Both the position numbers and the translations under genes were made by a program. DNA of 63,040 nucleotides, taken from Pricia antarctica (lineage in GTDB: Bacteria > Bacteroidota > Bacteroidia > Flavobacteriales > Flavobacteriaceae). Positions 1 through 7,447 of the stretch are shown here, piece after piece; position 1 is the first letter of the stretch; every line of letters starts with the position of its first letter. The notes under the pieces were generated by a model. It was not told where the DNA came from, searched no databases, and saw nothing but the letters and a program-made list of their open reading frames with translations. The stretch covers positions 1-63,040 of the forward strand of contig DRGL01000010.1 of the NCBI GenBank assembly GCA_011050085.1, in the 5' to 3' direction.

Positions 1-181
1 CTAAATCTGGATTACCCTACGATGAAAATTACGTATCTGTTCTAGCCAAAGGATAGGTCAAAAAAGGAATAAATGAAACAGCTACGATCTGTAGTTACAG
101 ATTTTAGCAAAGGATACGTATGTCTCAAATTTAATGTAGAAAAGATTTTTTTTTACCTCAGTTCTTTGTTGTAGCCAGTAC

Positions 182-2824
182 TTATTGTATTTTATATTTC
201 CTTCTTCTTTTTTCAAATGCTAATTCTCCTCCTTCAAGAATTTGACATATTTTTTTATTTATTAATTCATTTTCTAAACTACCTGATAAATATTTCAATT
301 TACCCTTGTCATTAGTTGCTACAATAACTTGTTCTGCATCTGCATTTATAACAAGATTTGCATTATGAGTAACGATTATAACTTGTCTATATTTTTTTAA
401 TTCTTTAAAAAGGTTTATTAAATTATTCATAATAAACTCGTTGTCTAAATCATCTTCTGGCTGGTCAAAAATGATTGGTTTTGAAAATGCCTCTGTAGCA
501 AGTTTTAATTTTAAATACACAGTTCCTTTTTGACCAACAGATATCTTATTTAAATCTTTACCATCATATTTTAATATAGGATAGACATTTATATAATCCT
601 TTTGCTCATTAGAATCGAAAAACAGTTTTGTTAATCGTTCAGTATCTAATCCATTGTTAGATTCACAAACTTCTAAAAATTTATTTTCAAGAAAATCATA
701 AAAAGAATCTATATCATTGATTTCAAAATATTCTTTTTGAGCTTTTAAATTATTTTTCACTCTCCAAACTGCACCATTAATACAGTGATAAATTTTTTCA
801 TAAAAACTTGATTCATTAAATTCAATAACAACTTCTACAGATAAATCTTGTAATAGATTTTCCATAATTTCTTTTTGTGCATCATTTAAGTCATCATTTT
901 TCTCGAAATCGGTAAAATTGTTCCAATCTTGCTCAAGTTTTGTTTTTTGAAGAGAATATTGAGATTTTATTTTATTAATTAATGACTCTTTATCTTCTTT
1001 ACTTATGAATATTAGCTTTTTTAGATTCTCAAATCTTTTATTTTTTTGAGTTACTTTGCTTATTTTTTCACGAATATTTAATAAAACTGTTTGAAATTTA
1101 TCTACATCTTTTAATAGAGTAGATAAATCACCTTTATAAACTTCATTAAAAGATTCTTTTATTTTATTATTTTTATCTGTTAAATCTGAAATTTCTTTAA
1201 ATATTTTATTAAGCCAATTGTTAATTGCTTCAAGTTGATTTTTGAAAATATTTTGTTCTTCACTCAATAAAGGAATTAAATTAACCTCTTCGTTTACTTC
1301 ATTAATTTTCTCATTTATACTAGTTACAATATCATTTAAGTATATAGTTAAAGATTTTAATTCTGTGCTTTTGGAAGTGTTGTTTTTAATTTTTTCTAAA
1401 TTGCTTGAATATTGTTCTAATTTTTCTTTATTTTCTTCTGTTGTAATGTTAGATATAAATTCATTAGTTTTCTTTTCTTCCTTTTTTAAGTAATCAATTT
1501 TATTCTCATTAATTTTTAAGAACTGTTCAAGTTCTTGAAGTTCTTTTATAGAAGAAAGAATTAATTTGTTTAAATCATTATCAAATTCAGATTTTTCAAG
1601 TTTAGCAAGTTTACTTATAGAATCTGCTAATAATGATTTCTTATCTTGACTTTCAACTTTACTTTTTAAATCTCCTTGACTTATATAAATAAAATCGACA
1701 GAATGCTCATTCTCTCCTAAAGGGAAAAGAATCTTCTCATCATCATTCAGAATTGTTTTACTGTACTCAACTTCGATTTTTTCTGTTTTGTTAAATTCTC
1801 CAATTTTATTTCCAGTTTTTCCATAAAAGCTACTCGAAATATATTCAGACAGCATACTTTTTCCTTCTCCACGACCTCCAATAATGGTTACTAAATTAGG
1901 GTTTAATGGAAGTGTTTTTGTTGATTCACAAAAAATTAAATCAGAATCATCTTTGAAAATTTGCTCATCTTCTTTAAAATTAATTAATGAGAAATAAGGT
2001 TTTTCATAATCATATTTTGGATTATTTTCTTGAATTCTAGTTCTTTCCTGTGGTTCAAAAATAGTTTGTCTTAGTCCTTCAAAAGTTTTATCAGCTTTAA
2101 CCCAAGTAAATTCAGAGCCAATTGTATTTAAAGAATGAGCATCTGAGCAAACAAATACTGGTTTTGGTAACTTAAAAAAGTCTTTTCTTGGACCTTCAAG
2201 ATTTAAAAAAAAGTTTCTGTCTGAAGCTCTTCCAAAAATTAAATTAGAACATTTGTCCATTTTTTTTGCCAACTGTATATTTCTTGGCTTATTGTCAGGA
2301 TGAAAACCACCATATCCATTATTGACTCCAACCATTAAAAAGTCATTCCAGATACTGAAATCTCGTTCTAATTGTTTTCTTAGGTCATCAAATGATATAG
2401 TTATATTATCAGCACCATATTTTTTTATATTTTCAATTGTACAATATTGAGTATTGTCATCTGCAATATTATTTAATGGAATTCTTGATAAACTTTCTAG
2501 AATCTGTGAAATTGAAACTTTGTCTAAGTTAAATAGAACGTGAGAATTTATATATTCACCAATTTTATTTTTGTCATTAGTTCTAAATTCAAAATTTGCA
2601 AGCACAAGAGTTTCATTAGGTAAATACTTTTTCAGTTCTGTAATTTCATTCTCTTCCACAATGAAATAATTTGTAACACCAATAACCTCGATTTCTTCTT
2701 CAATAATTTTTTCAGCAATTTCCTTGTATGAACAATTGTACTTGTTATTTAAATGTGTGTTAGGTGTATGTATATGTAAATCCCATTTTCTCCAAATAGA
2801 ACCTTTCTTTATTTCTTCTATCAT
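182..2824 (-). CDS. PHP phosphoesterase-SMC/ABC ATPase fusion (TrlF/Ppl-like defence candidate)
   Basis: 880 aa. The N-terminus carries a PHP-type metal-phosphoesterase signature, DLHIHTP at residues 15-21, with a later CSDAHS motif near 228 that would supply further metal ligands. A P-loop GGRGEGKS lies near residue 318, followed by a long Lys/Glu-rich stretch that looks like coiled coil (about 400-680), then a Walker B-like IIFDQPEDDLDN near 785 and a switch histidine in VTHNAN. This is an SMC/Rad50-like split ATPase behind a phosphoesterase head. The same architecture is known from TrlF-family proteins and the single-gene Ppl defence type. The gene is far more AT-rich than everything right of 7 kb and sits beside IS debris, which suggests horizontal transfer. 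Nuclease or phosphatase activity and a defence role are inferred; the architecture is directly visible. Confidence 0.85.
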   Translation of the reverse strand: MIEEIKKGSIWRKWDLHIHTPNTHLNNKYNCSYKEIAEKIIEEEIEVIGVTNYFIVEENEITELKKYLPNETLVLANFEFRTNDKNKIGEYINSHVLFNLDKVSISQILESLSRIPLNNIADDNTQYCTIENIKKYGADNITISFDDLRKQLERDFSIWNDFLMVGVNNGYGGFHPDNKPRNIQLAKKMDKCSNLIFGRASDRNFFLNLEGPRKDFFKLPKPVFVCSDAHSLNTIGSEFTWVKADKTFEGLRQTIFEPQERTRIQENNPKYDYEKPYFSLINFKEDEQIFKDDSDLIFCESTKTLPLNPNLVTIIGGRGEGKSMLSEYISSSFYGKTGNKIGEFNKTEKIEVEYSKTILNDDEKILFPLGENEHSVDFIYISQGDLKSKVESQDKKSLLADSISKLAKLEKSEFDNDLNKLILSSIKELQELEQFLKINENKIDYLKKEEKKTNEFISNITTEENKEKLEQYSSNLEKIKNNTSKSTELKSLTIYLNDIVTSINEKINEVNEEVNLIPLLSEEQNIFKNQLEAINNWLNKIFKEISDLTDKNNKIKESFNEVYKGDLSTLLKDVDKFQTVLLNIREKISKVTQKNKRFENLKKLIFISKEDKESLINKIKSQYSLQKTKLEQDWNNFTDFEKNDDLNDAQKEIMENLLQDLSVEVVIEFNESSFYEKIYHCINGAVWRVKNNLKAQKEYFEINDIDSFYDFLENKFLEVCESNNGLDTERLTKLFFDSNEQKDYINVYPILKYDGKDLNKISVGQKGTVYLKLKLATEAFSKPIIFDQPEDDLDNEFIMNNLINLFKELKKYRQVIIVTHNANLVINADAEQVIVATNDKGKLKYLSGSLENELINKKICQILEGGELAFEKRRRKYKIQ

Positions 2825-2870
2825 TTTATTTTTTTCGGGTATTGGCTACAACAACGTAGTAAACGTACTA

Positions 2871-3098
2871 TTACTCAATATTACTACTTATTTTTTTGAC
2901 AACAAAAAAACTGATTTCCAACACAATAGAAGTTTACAAACGTTTACAAACGAAAGTAATTATTTCTCAACCGAATAGAATTTGGAGTGCGTTCTATGTT
3001 TGTGCTGTCGAACGAAAGACGTTTGATGGCATTAACTGTTTAGCTATTAAATCAAGTATTATGAACGCAATTAAGAACAGAGTACAGTTAATCGGTAA
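2871..3098 (+). repeat. Truncated duplicate of the ssb upstream region and first codons
   Basis: This segment matches 6656-6882, immediately upstream of and into intact ssb. Over the last ~170 bases I count six mismatches; the outer part is more diverged. It includes the tandem TTTACAAACG pair, the TATGTTTG box and the ssb start at 3061. After 12 shared codons the frame ends at a stop (3106-3108), giving a 15-residue stub MNAIKNRVQLIGKSL. It is a non-functional ssb 5' fragment bracketing the decayed segment between the two copies. Confidence 0.85.
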
Positions 3099-3108
3099 AT
3101 CGCTTTAG
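3061..3108 (+). pseudogene. ssb 5' stub
   Basis: The reading frame starts exactly like the intact ssb at 6845 (MNAIKNRVQLIG) but diverges after codon 12 and stops after 15 residues, just before IS3-type sequence begins. The OB fold is absent, so it cannot work as a single-stranded DNA-binding protein. It may still be transcribed, because its promoter copy retains the TATGTTTG box. Confidence 0.75.
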
Positions 3109-3109
3109 G

Positions 3110-3551
3110 GATCCGACGTAGTGCATGTGATGGAATACACTACTTTTGAACAATTAGCATTGCCAAAATGGATAAAAGTGGATAATGGGAGCGAGTTTGT
3201 CAGAAAGGTATTGGACAAATGGGCATGTGGGAACCTTGTGGAACTGGACTTCTCCAAGCCCAGCAAACCTACTGACAACCCATCTATTGCAAGTTTCAAC
3301 GGGTCTTTTAGAGATGAATGTCTCAACGTATTCAGGTTCCTGTAGTTGGAGATGCGCAAAAAAAATGAGATGCTTGGAGAGTGGAACATAAGGGATTTAG
3401 AACGGATAGCTCACGAGGGGATATAATCCCGAACGAGTATATTGAAATGAATGAAAATGCCCTGGATTTTCCAGTTATGGCCGGTTCGGAATAAGGGAGG
3501 AGGTATAGCTGTTAAAACTACAACTTAACTAGTTGTCCTAAATTTGGGGAG
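3110..3551 (+). mobile_element. IS3-family insertion sequence remnant (3' end of orfB)
   Basis: The frame from 3121 contains the C-terminal half of an IS3-type DDE transposase core: KVDNGSEF (a catalytic Asp), then KPSKPTDN and SFNGSFRDECLNVF (the catalytic Glu region is degraded to IASF). A stop interrupts it at 3343-3345. Further scraps such as PNEYIEMNENALDF occur downstream in other frames up to about 3494. The sequence at 3533-3551 (TTGTCCTAAATTTGGGGAG) resembles the terminal inverted repeat of this family. The left end, orfA and the first catalytic Asp are missing, so the element is dead. Confidence 0.8.
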
Positions 3552-3925
3552 TATTAAATTCTGATGGATAAATATTAAATTTCTAAATATCCACACCTTA
3601 CAAAACCTTAGTAAGGATAAGTATTTCCAACCAATTTAGTGGTGTTCGCGGATATATAAAAAGGGATGATTTCTATTCTGATTTTGGATAGCCACGGTAC
3701 AACATTTCTCATTTTTTCCGTTACATAAAAATTCGAACAGATACGATAATATTGTAAAAATTTTTTTTTAATATTTCGCGTGATATATCTTGGGAGAAAA
3801 CTCTCGTTGTAATTCGTTTTGAGTTTCATAGGAAATTGTTTTCGGTGTCAATTGCTATAGCCAAGAAGAAACTAAAGTAGCTACAATGAGATTGAAGGGT
3901 TTTAACCATTTACTAGAAAATAAAT
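3552..3925. other. Intergenic stretch, no gene recognised
   Basis: AT-rich sequence between the IS3 remnant and the IS4 remnant. A 73-codon minus-strand open frame (3608-3829) has no recognisable motif and looks like chance. I see no RNA gene or repeat here. Confidence 0.5.
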
Positions 3926-4595
3926 TCATCTGTTCATTGACATTTCAATTTCTATGTGCAGCTCTTGCAATGGGGCCCTTTCCATGGACAAGATTGCTAA
4001 AATCTGAATTATCTCTTAAATGGACAGCTCGCCTTTCAGGGAATGTTTGACATGGGCCGCCACCAAATAAGTGCAGATGGCCCCTTAGAGATGAATGTTG
4101 ACGGTGTTTTCCTGAGTGTTCCCAAAGTTTCTTTATGGTCAGGTTCTGCTTGATTCATTTAAAGAAGGTCTACATCTGCCATCTGGTTTGTTAGAGCTTG
4201 GCGACCTCTAGGGCCGACACTTCCATGTTATTGGTCAGGAATAGGATGCCGACTTCGTTTTCCCGGTCATCGTTTTCCACGAGCCTTTGGGGACCGGGAA
4301 ATAGTTTTTTGAACCTGTGCCAGTTATGGGCAACGGTCTTGTCCATACTCAGCCCTGTCGCCGTGGCTATGTTAAATTTCCGCTCCACGGTGCTGTTGTC
4401 TAAGTTGGACTTCTTCCTCAAGATGAAAAAGACTTCCGCGTAACTGATACGGTAGAGCACCTCGAAGTCGACATAGTTCTTATCTATCAGATAGATTGCA
4501 TTGGGTGCAAACACTAACAGGTCGAGCAAATTGTTGTCGTGGTACTTTCCATCGCTTATCATAATAAATGAGGGGATACTTCCCCTCAGAACCAA
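3926..4595 (-). pseudogene. IS4-family transposase remnant
   Basis: The intact part (4191-4595) encodes SDGKYHDNNLLDLL, IYLIDKNYVDFEVLYRI and FFILRKKSNLDNS, typical of the catalytic core of IS4-group DDE transposases, with the second Asp in IDKNYVDF. Reading on past the stop, with a shift and several in-frame stops (for example RWQM*, FFK*, NIHL*, ELSI*), gives FFK*IKQNLTIKKLWEHS and TYLVVAHVKHSLKGELSI, the usual C-terminal half with the catalytic Glu region lost. The N-terminus is cut at about 4595. The gene is inactive; intact terminal repeats were not found. Confidence 0.85.
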
Positions 4596-4618
4596 CAGTG
4601 CATGGATTTAGCTTATTT

Positions 4619-5812
4619 TCATACTCCTTGGTTCCGCCTTCTTAGTGTATATTCGACAAAAGCATTGATACCAAATTCCCATCTAGGAATTTTATCTGCT
4701 GCATTCACCCAATTAATTAATTTACCCAGTTTTGGTGATTCTATACTAACCTTGTCTTTGAGTTTATGGCTAAAACCCATTCCTTTTTCATCCCGATCTA
4801 AAGTTGGAGCGAACATAGTGCCACAAAATAGTATAAATCCGTCAGGATATTGATGATTATCACTTATCACTTGGGCTACCAAATCAACAGGAGAACGGCT
4901 TATTTCTTTCATATAACTTGCGTCCTCCAGTAAAAATCCATCGATTCCTTCAATAGTTAAGGATACTTTTGCAGACTTTAAATCCTCCAAAGAAAAGGTT
5001 TCATCAAACATTCGAAATAGAGGACCGACGGCACAAGAGCCATTCTGATCTTTTGCTTCACCAAGAAGCAAAGCACTCCGGCCTTCGTAATCCCTTAGAT
5101 TAACATCATTGCCTAGAGTGGCCCCTATGATTTTTCCGGAGTTGTTAACAACCAGAACAATTTCAGGCTCTGGATTATTCCATTCCGAATGGCTAAGTAC
5201 CCCAACTTCTGCACCGAAACCTACCGATGAAAAAGGTTGACTCTTGGTAAACACCTCTGCATCAGGGCCTATGCCAACTTCCAAATACTGAGACCAAATA
5301 TTTCTCTTTTTTAATTCACTTTTTAAAAGATCGGCCTGCGGGGAGCCAGGTTTTACATTATTTAAACTTTCACCAATCAAGGAGGTGATTTCTTCCCTGA
5401 GCTCAATGGCCAAGCGTGGATCCCCTTTTGCTTTTTCCTCAATAACCCTTTCCAAAAGACTTTTAATAAATGTAACACCACAAGCTTTCACCGCCTGTGT
5501 ATCATTAGGTGCTAAAAAAAAGGGTTTACTATAATCTTTTTGATGAAATATGGAGTTTTCTAAAATCTCTTCCACTGATCCAACTTCCGTTATTAAAGGA
5601 TCGTCAATTTGCAATATTTCGCTAAATGACGGTGTGTTAATTAATTCGCCGGTAGATTTGAAATAAAATGATAAATCATAAACTTTTCCTTGATGTGCCC
5701 ATATAACATGTGGACCTTTCACATGGTTGTATGCCTTTTTCTCTGGAATATGGCACCTTCCGATCCATGTTCCTTTTTGATCTAATTCGGGAATTATCGT
5801 TTTATAGTTCAT
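4619..5812 (-). CDS. Fumarylacetoacetate hydrolase-family protein
   Basis: 397 aa. The C-terminal half matches the FAA-hydrolase fold: NNPEPEIVLVVN supplies the E-x-E metal ligands, GNDVNLRDYEGRSALLLGEA the following Asp and active-site loop, and GSCAVGP the next conserved turn. The family cleaves or dehydrates 2-oxo acids with Mg2+ or Mn2+. Proteins of this length often accompany 2,5-dioxovalerate (ketoglutarate semialdehyde) dehydrogenase in oxidative pentose or uronate breakdown, so 2-keto-3-deoxy-acid dehydratase or hydrolase activity is likely. Its upstream neighbour is indeed the tail of such a dehydrogenase (5818-6010), five bases away. The frame is complete, although the surrounding genes are decayed; with its operon destroyed it may be silent. 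Substrate is inferred. Confidence 0.8.
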   Translation of the reverse strand: MNYKTIIPELDQKGTWIGRCHIPEKKAYNHVKGPHVIWAHQGKVYDLSFYFKSTGELINTPSFSEILQIDDPLITEVGSVEEILENSIFHQKDYSKPFFLAPNDTQAVKACGVTFIKSLLERVIEEKAKGDPRLAIELREEITSLIGESLNNVKPGSPQADLLKSELKKRNIWSQYLEVGIGPDAEVFTKSQPFSSVGFGAEVGVLSHSEWNNPEPEIVLVVNNSGKIIGATLGNDVNLRDYEGRSALLLGEAKDQNGSCAVGPLFRMFDETFSLEDLKSAKVSLTIEGIDGFLLEDASYMKEISRSPVDLVAQVISDNHQYPDGFILFCGTMFAPTLDRDEKGMGFSHKLKDKVSIESPKLGKLINWVNAADKIPRWEFGINAFVEYTLRRRNQGV

Positions 5813-5817
5813 CGGTT

Positions 5818-6012
5818 CTATTTAGAGATTTGGATGTCTTCAGTGGTAAAAACTCCATTGACCATTCGTAAAATCTTATCTGGATTTTTATTTCGTAATC
5901 CTTTTGGTAAAAGTTCCTCAGGGCTGTTTTGATAACACTTTACGGTACAAAAGCGTTCTATGGCAGCGGTTCCAACAGAGGTTGTTGCAGGAAACTTGAC
6001 AATTTTGATAGG
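5818..6012 (-). pseudogene. Aldehyde dehydrogenase C-terminal fragment (2,5-dioxovalerate dehydrogenase type)
   Basis: About 60 codons reading FPATTSVGTAAIERFCTVKCYQ and ending ILRMVNGVFTTEDIQ. The pattern (S/T)SVGTxAIxRF...V.YQN.P..LLP..L...NP..I.R.V.G is the C-terminus of NADP-type ketoglutarate semialdehyde dehydrogenases. The nucleotide-binding and catalytic domains are missing; upstream the frame runs straight into esterase sequence, so a deletion joined two genes. It precedes the FAA-hydrolase gene, the usual order in sugar-acid operons. Confidence 0.7.
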
Positions 6013-6630
6013 CAATGTCTTCTTTGCCTTCCGTAAAGATAAAGAAACGGCTTAAGTTAGCGTTGATTTCTTGTTTATCCGCTTTCCTAAACGCATATTG
6101 AGGATCTGATAATTCTGTATTTTTTGCGAACCAAGCTGATCTAAAACGGCTAAAATCAATATATCCGTGTTCTTTATACCGGCATAGATCGTTTGTAATT
6201 CACCCATGGAGATTCCGGTCAATGCTCGGTCCTGAACATTCGTTTTTACACGATACTTTTCTTCCATAAAGATTATCGCACCTCGCTTTAATTCATTTTA
6301 AAGGATTTAAGTAAATTTTCATTGAATCCGGCGATATCTCCAGTACCCGAAACATTTCCATCCAACATTACAATAACCATAAGTTCGGCGTGATTCTCAG
6401 TAATCAAATTGTTAAGTATTAAATTGGTTTTGCGCTAGTTGGCCCGTCCACGTTGGTCTTCACCACCACCATTCAATTGATAGAGTACTGGATATTTTTT
6501 GGTAGACCCATTATATCCGGAGGGTATACACATACATTTCGCACCATGAACGTGTTGCCTCGGAATAGTAATTGTTGATACGGATAGCTTCATGCAATAG
6601 ATCCTTCAAGCTATAGTAATCATCCTCCTT
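6000..6630 (-). pseudogene. Shattered esterase (esterase D / feruloyl-esterase-like)
   Basis: Minus-strand pieces in different frames assemble into a familiar secreted esterase: HEAIRINNYYSEATRSW and VYTPSGYNGSTKKYPVLYQ (about 6590-6480), LNGGGEDQRG, then LMVIVMLDGNVSGTGDIAG (about 6390-6330), ALTGISMGELQTIYAG (GxSxG nucleophile elbow, 6220-6180), and EINANLSRFFIFTEGKEDI (6066-6010). At least three frameshifts and internal stops separate them; the region after the nucleophile is shortened and the catalytic His end is replaced by the dehydrogenase tail. The family (Pfam esterase, PF00756) often acts on acylated xylan or similar glycans. Non-functional. Confidence 0.75.
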
Positions 6631-6655
6631 GGACGGAATTTCATTAAAAGTAATG

Positions 6656-6882
6656 TTACTCAATATTACTACTTATTTTTTGCCCATTCAATTGTTGATT
6701 TACAACACTATAAGAGTTTACAAACGTTTACAAACGAAAGTAATTATTTCTCAACCGAATAGAATTTGGATTGCGTTCTATGTTTGTCCTGTCGAACGAA
6801 AGACGTTTGATGGCATTAACTGTTTAACCATTAAATCAAGTATTATGAACGCAATTAAGAACAGAGTTCAGTTGATCGGTAA
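6656..6882 (+). repeat. Intact copy of the duplicated ssb upstream region
   Basis: Partner of 2871-3098. Homology begins at TTACTCAATATTACTACTTATTTTTT and runs through the promoter area into codon 12 of ssb. The pair are direct repeats about 3.8 kb apart, enclosing the IS remnants and the broken catabolic genes. Confidence 0.85.
6779..6786 (+). promoter_or_regulatory. Candidate -7 box of ssb
   Basis: TATGTTTG fits the Bacteroidetes -7 consensus TAnnTTTG and would start transcription about 50 bases before the ssb start codon. No convincing -33 TTG is seen at normal spacing. A tandem TTTACAAACG TTTACAAACG (about 6717-6736) lies upstream and could be an operator. Both are retained in the truncated duplicate. 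Confidence 0.4.
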
Positions 6883-7177
6883 CTTGGGCCAAGACCCTGA
6901 AATCGTAACCTTGGAAAGCGGGAGCAAGCTCGCAAGATTTTCACTTGCAACGAGCGACTATTACAAAAACGTCAAAGGTGAAAAAGTAGAGGACACCCAA
7001 TGGCACAATATCGTCGCCTGGGGCAAGACTGCGGAAATTGTTGAGAGCTACCTCACCAAAGGAAAACAGGTAGCCGTAGAAGGCAAACTAATCCATCGCA
7101 GCTATGAGAATACCGAAGGCGAGAAAAAATATACAACGGAAATCAGATGTAATGAGTTGTTGATGTTAGGGAAATAA
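6845..7177 (+). CDS. ssb: Single-stranded DNA-binding protein
   Basis: 110 aa. MNAIKNRVQLIGNLGQDPEI is the standard start of Bacteroidetes SSB, followed by the OB-fold strands GSKLARFSLATSD, DTQWHNIVAWGKTAEI and GKQVAVEGKLIHRSYE, and the final strand YTTEIRCNELLML. The longer frame starting upstream reads through the promoter region, so the start at 6845 is chosen; there is no clear Shine-Dalgarno site, as is common in the phylum. The protein ends right after the OB fold, lacking the Gly-rich linker and acidic tip that recruit partners in longer SSBs. It may therefore be the short accessory paralogue rather than the main housekeeping SSB. It is followed by a hairpin terminator and then recQ. 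Confidence 0.92.
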   Translation: MNAIKNRVQLIGNLGQDPEIVTLESGSKLARFSLATSDYYKNVKGEKVEDTQWHNIVAWGKTAEIVESYLTKGKQVAVEGKLIHRSYENTEGEKKYTTEIRCNELLMLGK

Positions 7178-7212
7178 CTCGGCCAGTACATTAATATAGT
7201 TAAGAGAAAGAT

Positions 7213-7243
7213 GGGGGTCGCATGCCGTGACCTCCATTTTTTT
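7213..7243 (+). terminator. Rho-independent terminator after ssb
   Basis: A 9-bp stem GGGGGTCGC / GTGACCTCC (two G-T wobbles) around a 5-base loop, followed by A and seven T. It lies 36 bases past the ssb stop and separates ssb from recQ. Confidence 0.75.
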
Positions 7244-7447
7244 ACTGCCCAAAGATGCTGATTTGAATTCTCGAAATAAGGCAAAACCAATAATCGCACT
7301 GACGCAAACCTACCTGGCGGACCGGCTTTTGAATACAAAAACGAACTGTCATAAGGAATGATAATCATAAGCCTTCAAATAGAAAAGACTTAAATCATAA
7401 GAGTCCCTTAGACCAGAAATTTTAAAACAATCCTTATTTTTACGACT

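Noticed and set aside
1-181. Tail of a plus-strand frame (KSGLPYDENYVSVLAKG-stop, 3-56)
   Set aside because: Only 17 codons, no family recognised; may be the end of a gene outside the window.
2724-3108. Plus-strand frames across the ppl start and ssb stub
   Set aside because: They translate promoter and antisense sequence; only the 15-residue ssb stub has homology.
3608-3829. 73-codon minus-strand frame between IS remnants
   Set aside because: Low-complexity AT-rich translation, no motif, no neighbour support.
6710-6740. Tandem TTTACAAACG units as a CRISPR or iteron start
   Set aside because: Only two units, no spacers, and duplicated only because the whole ssb upstream region is duplicated.
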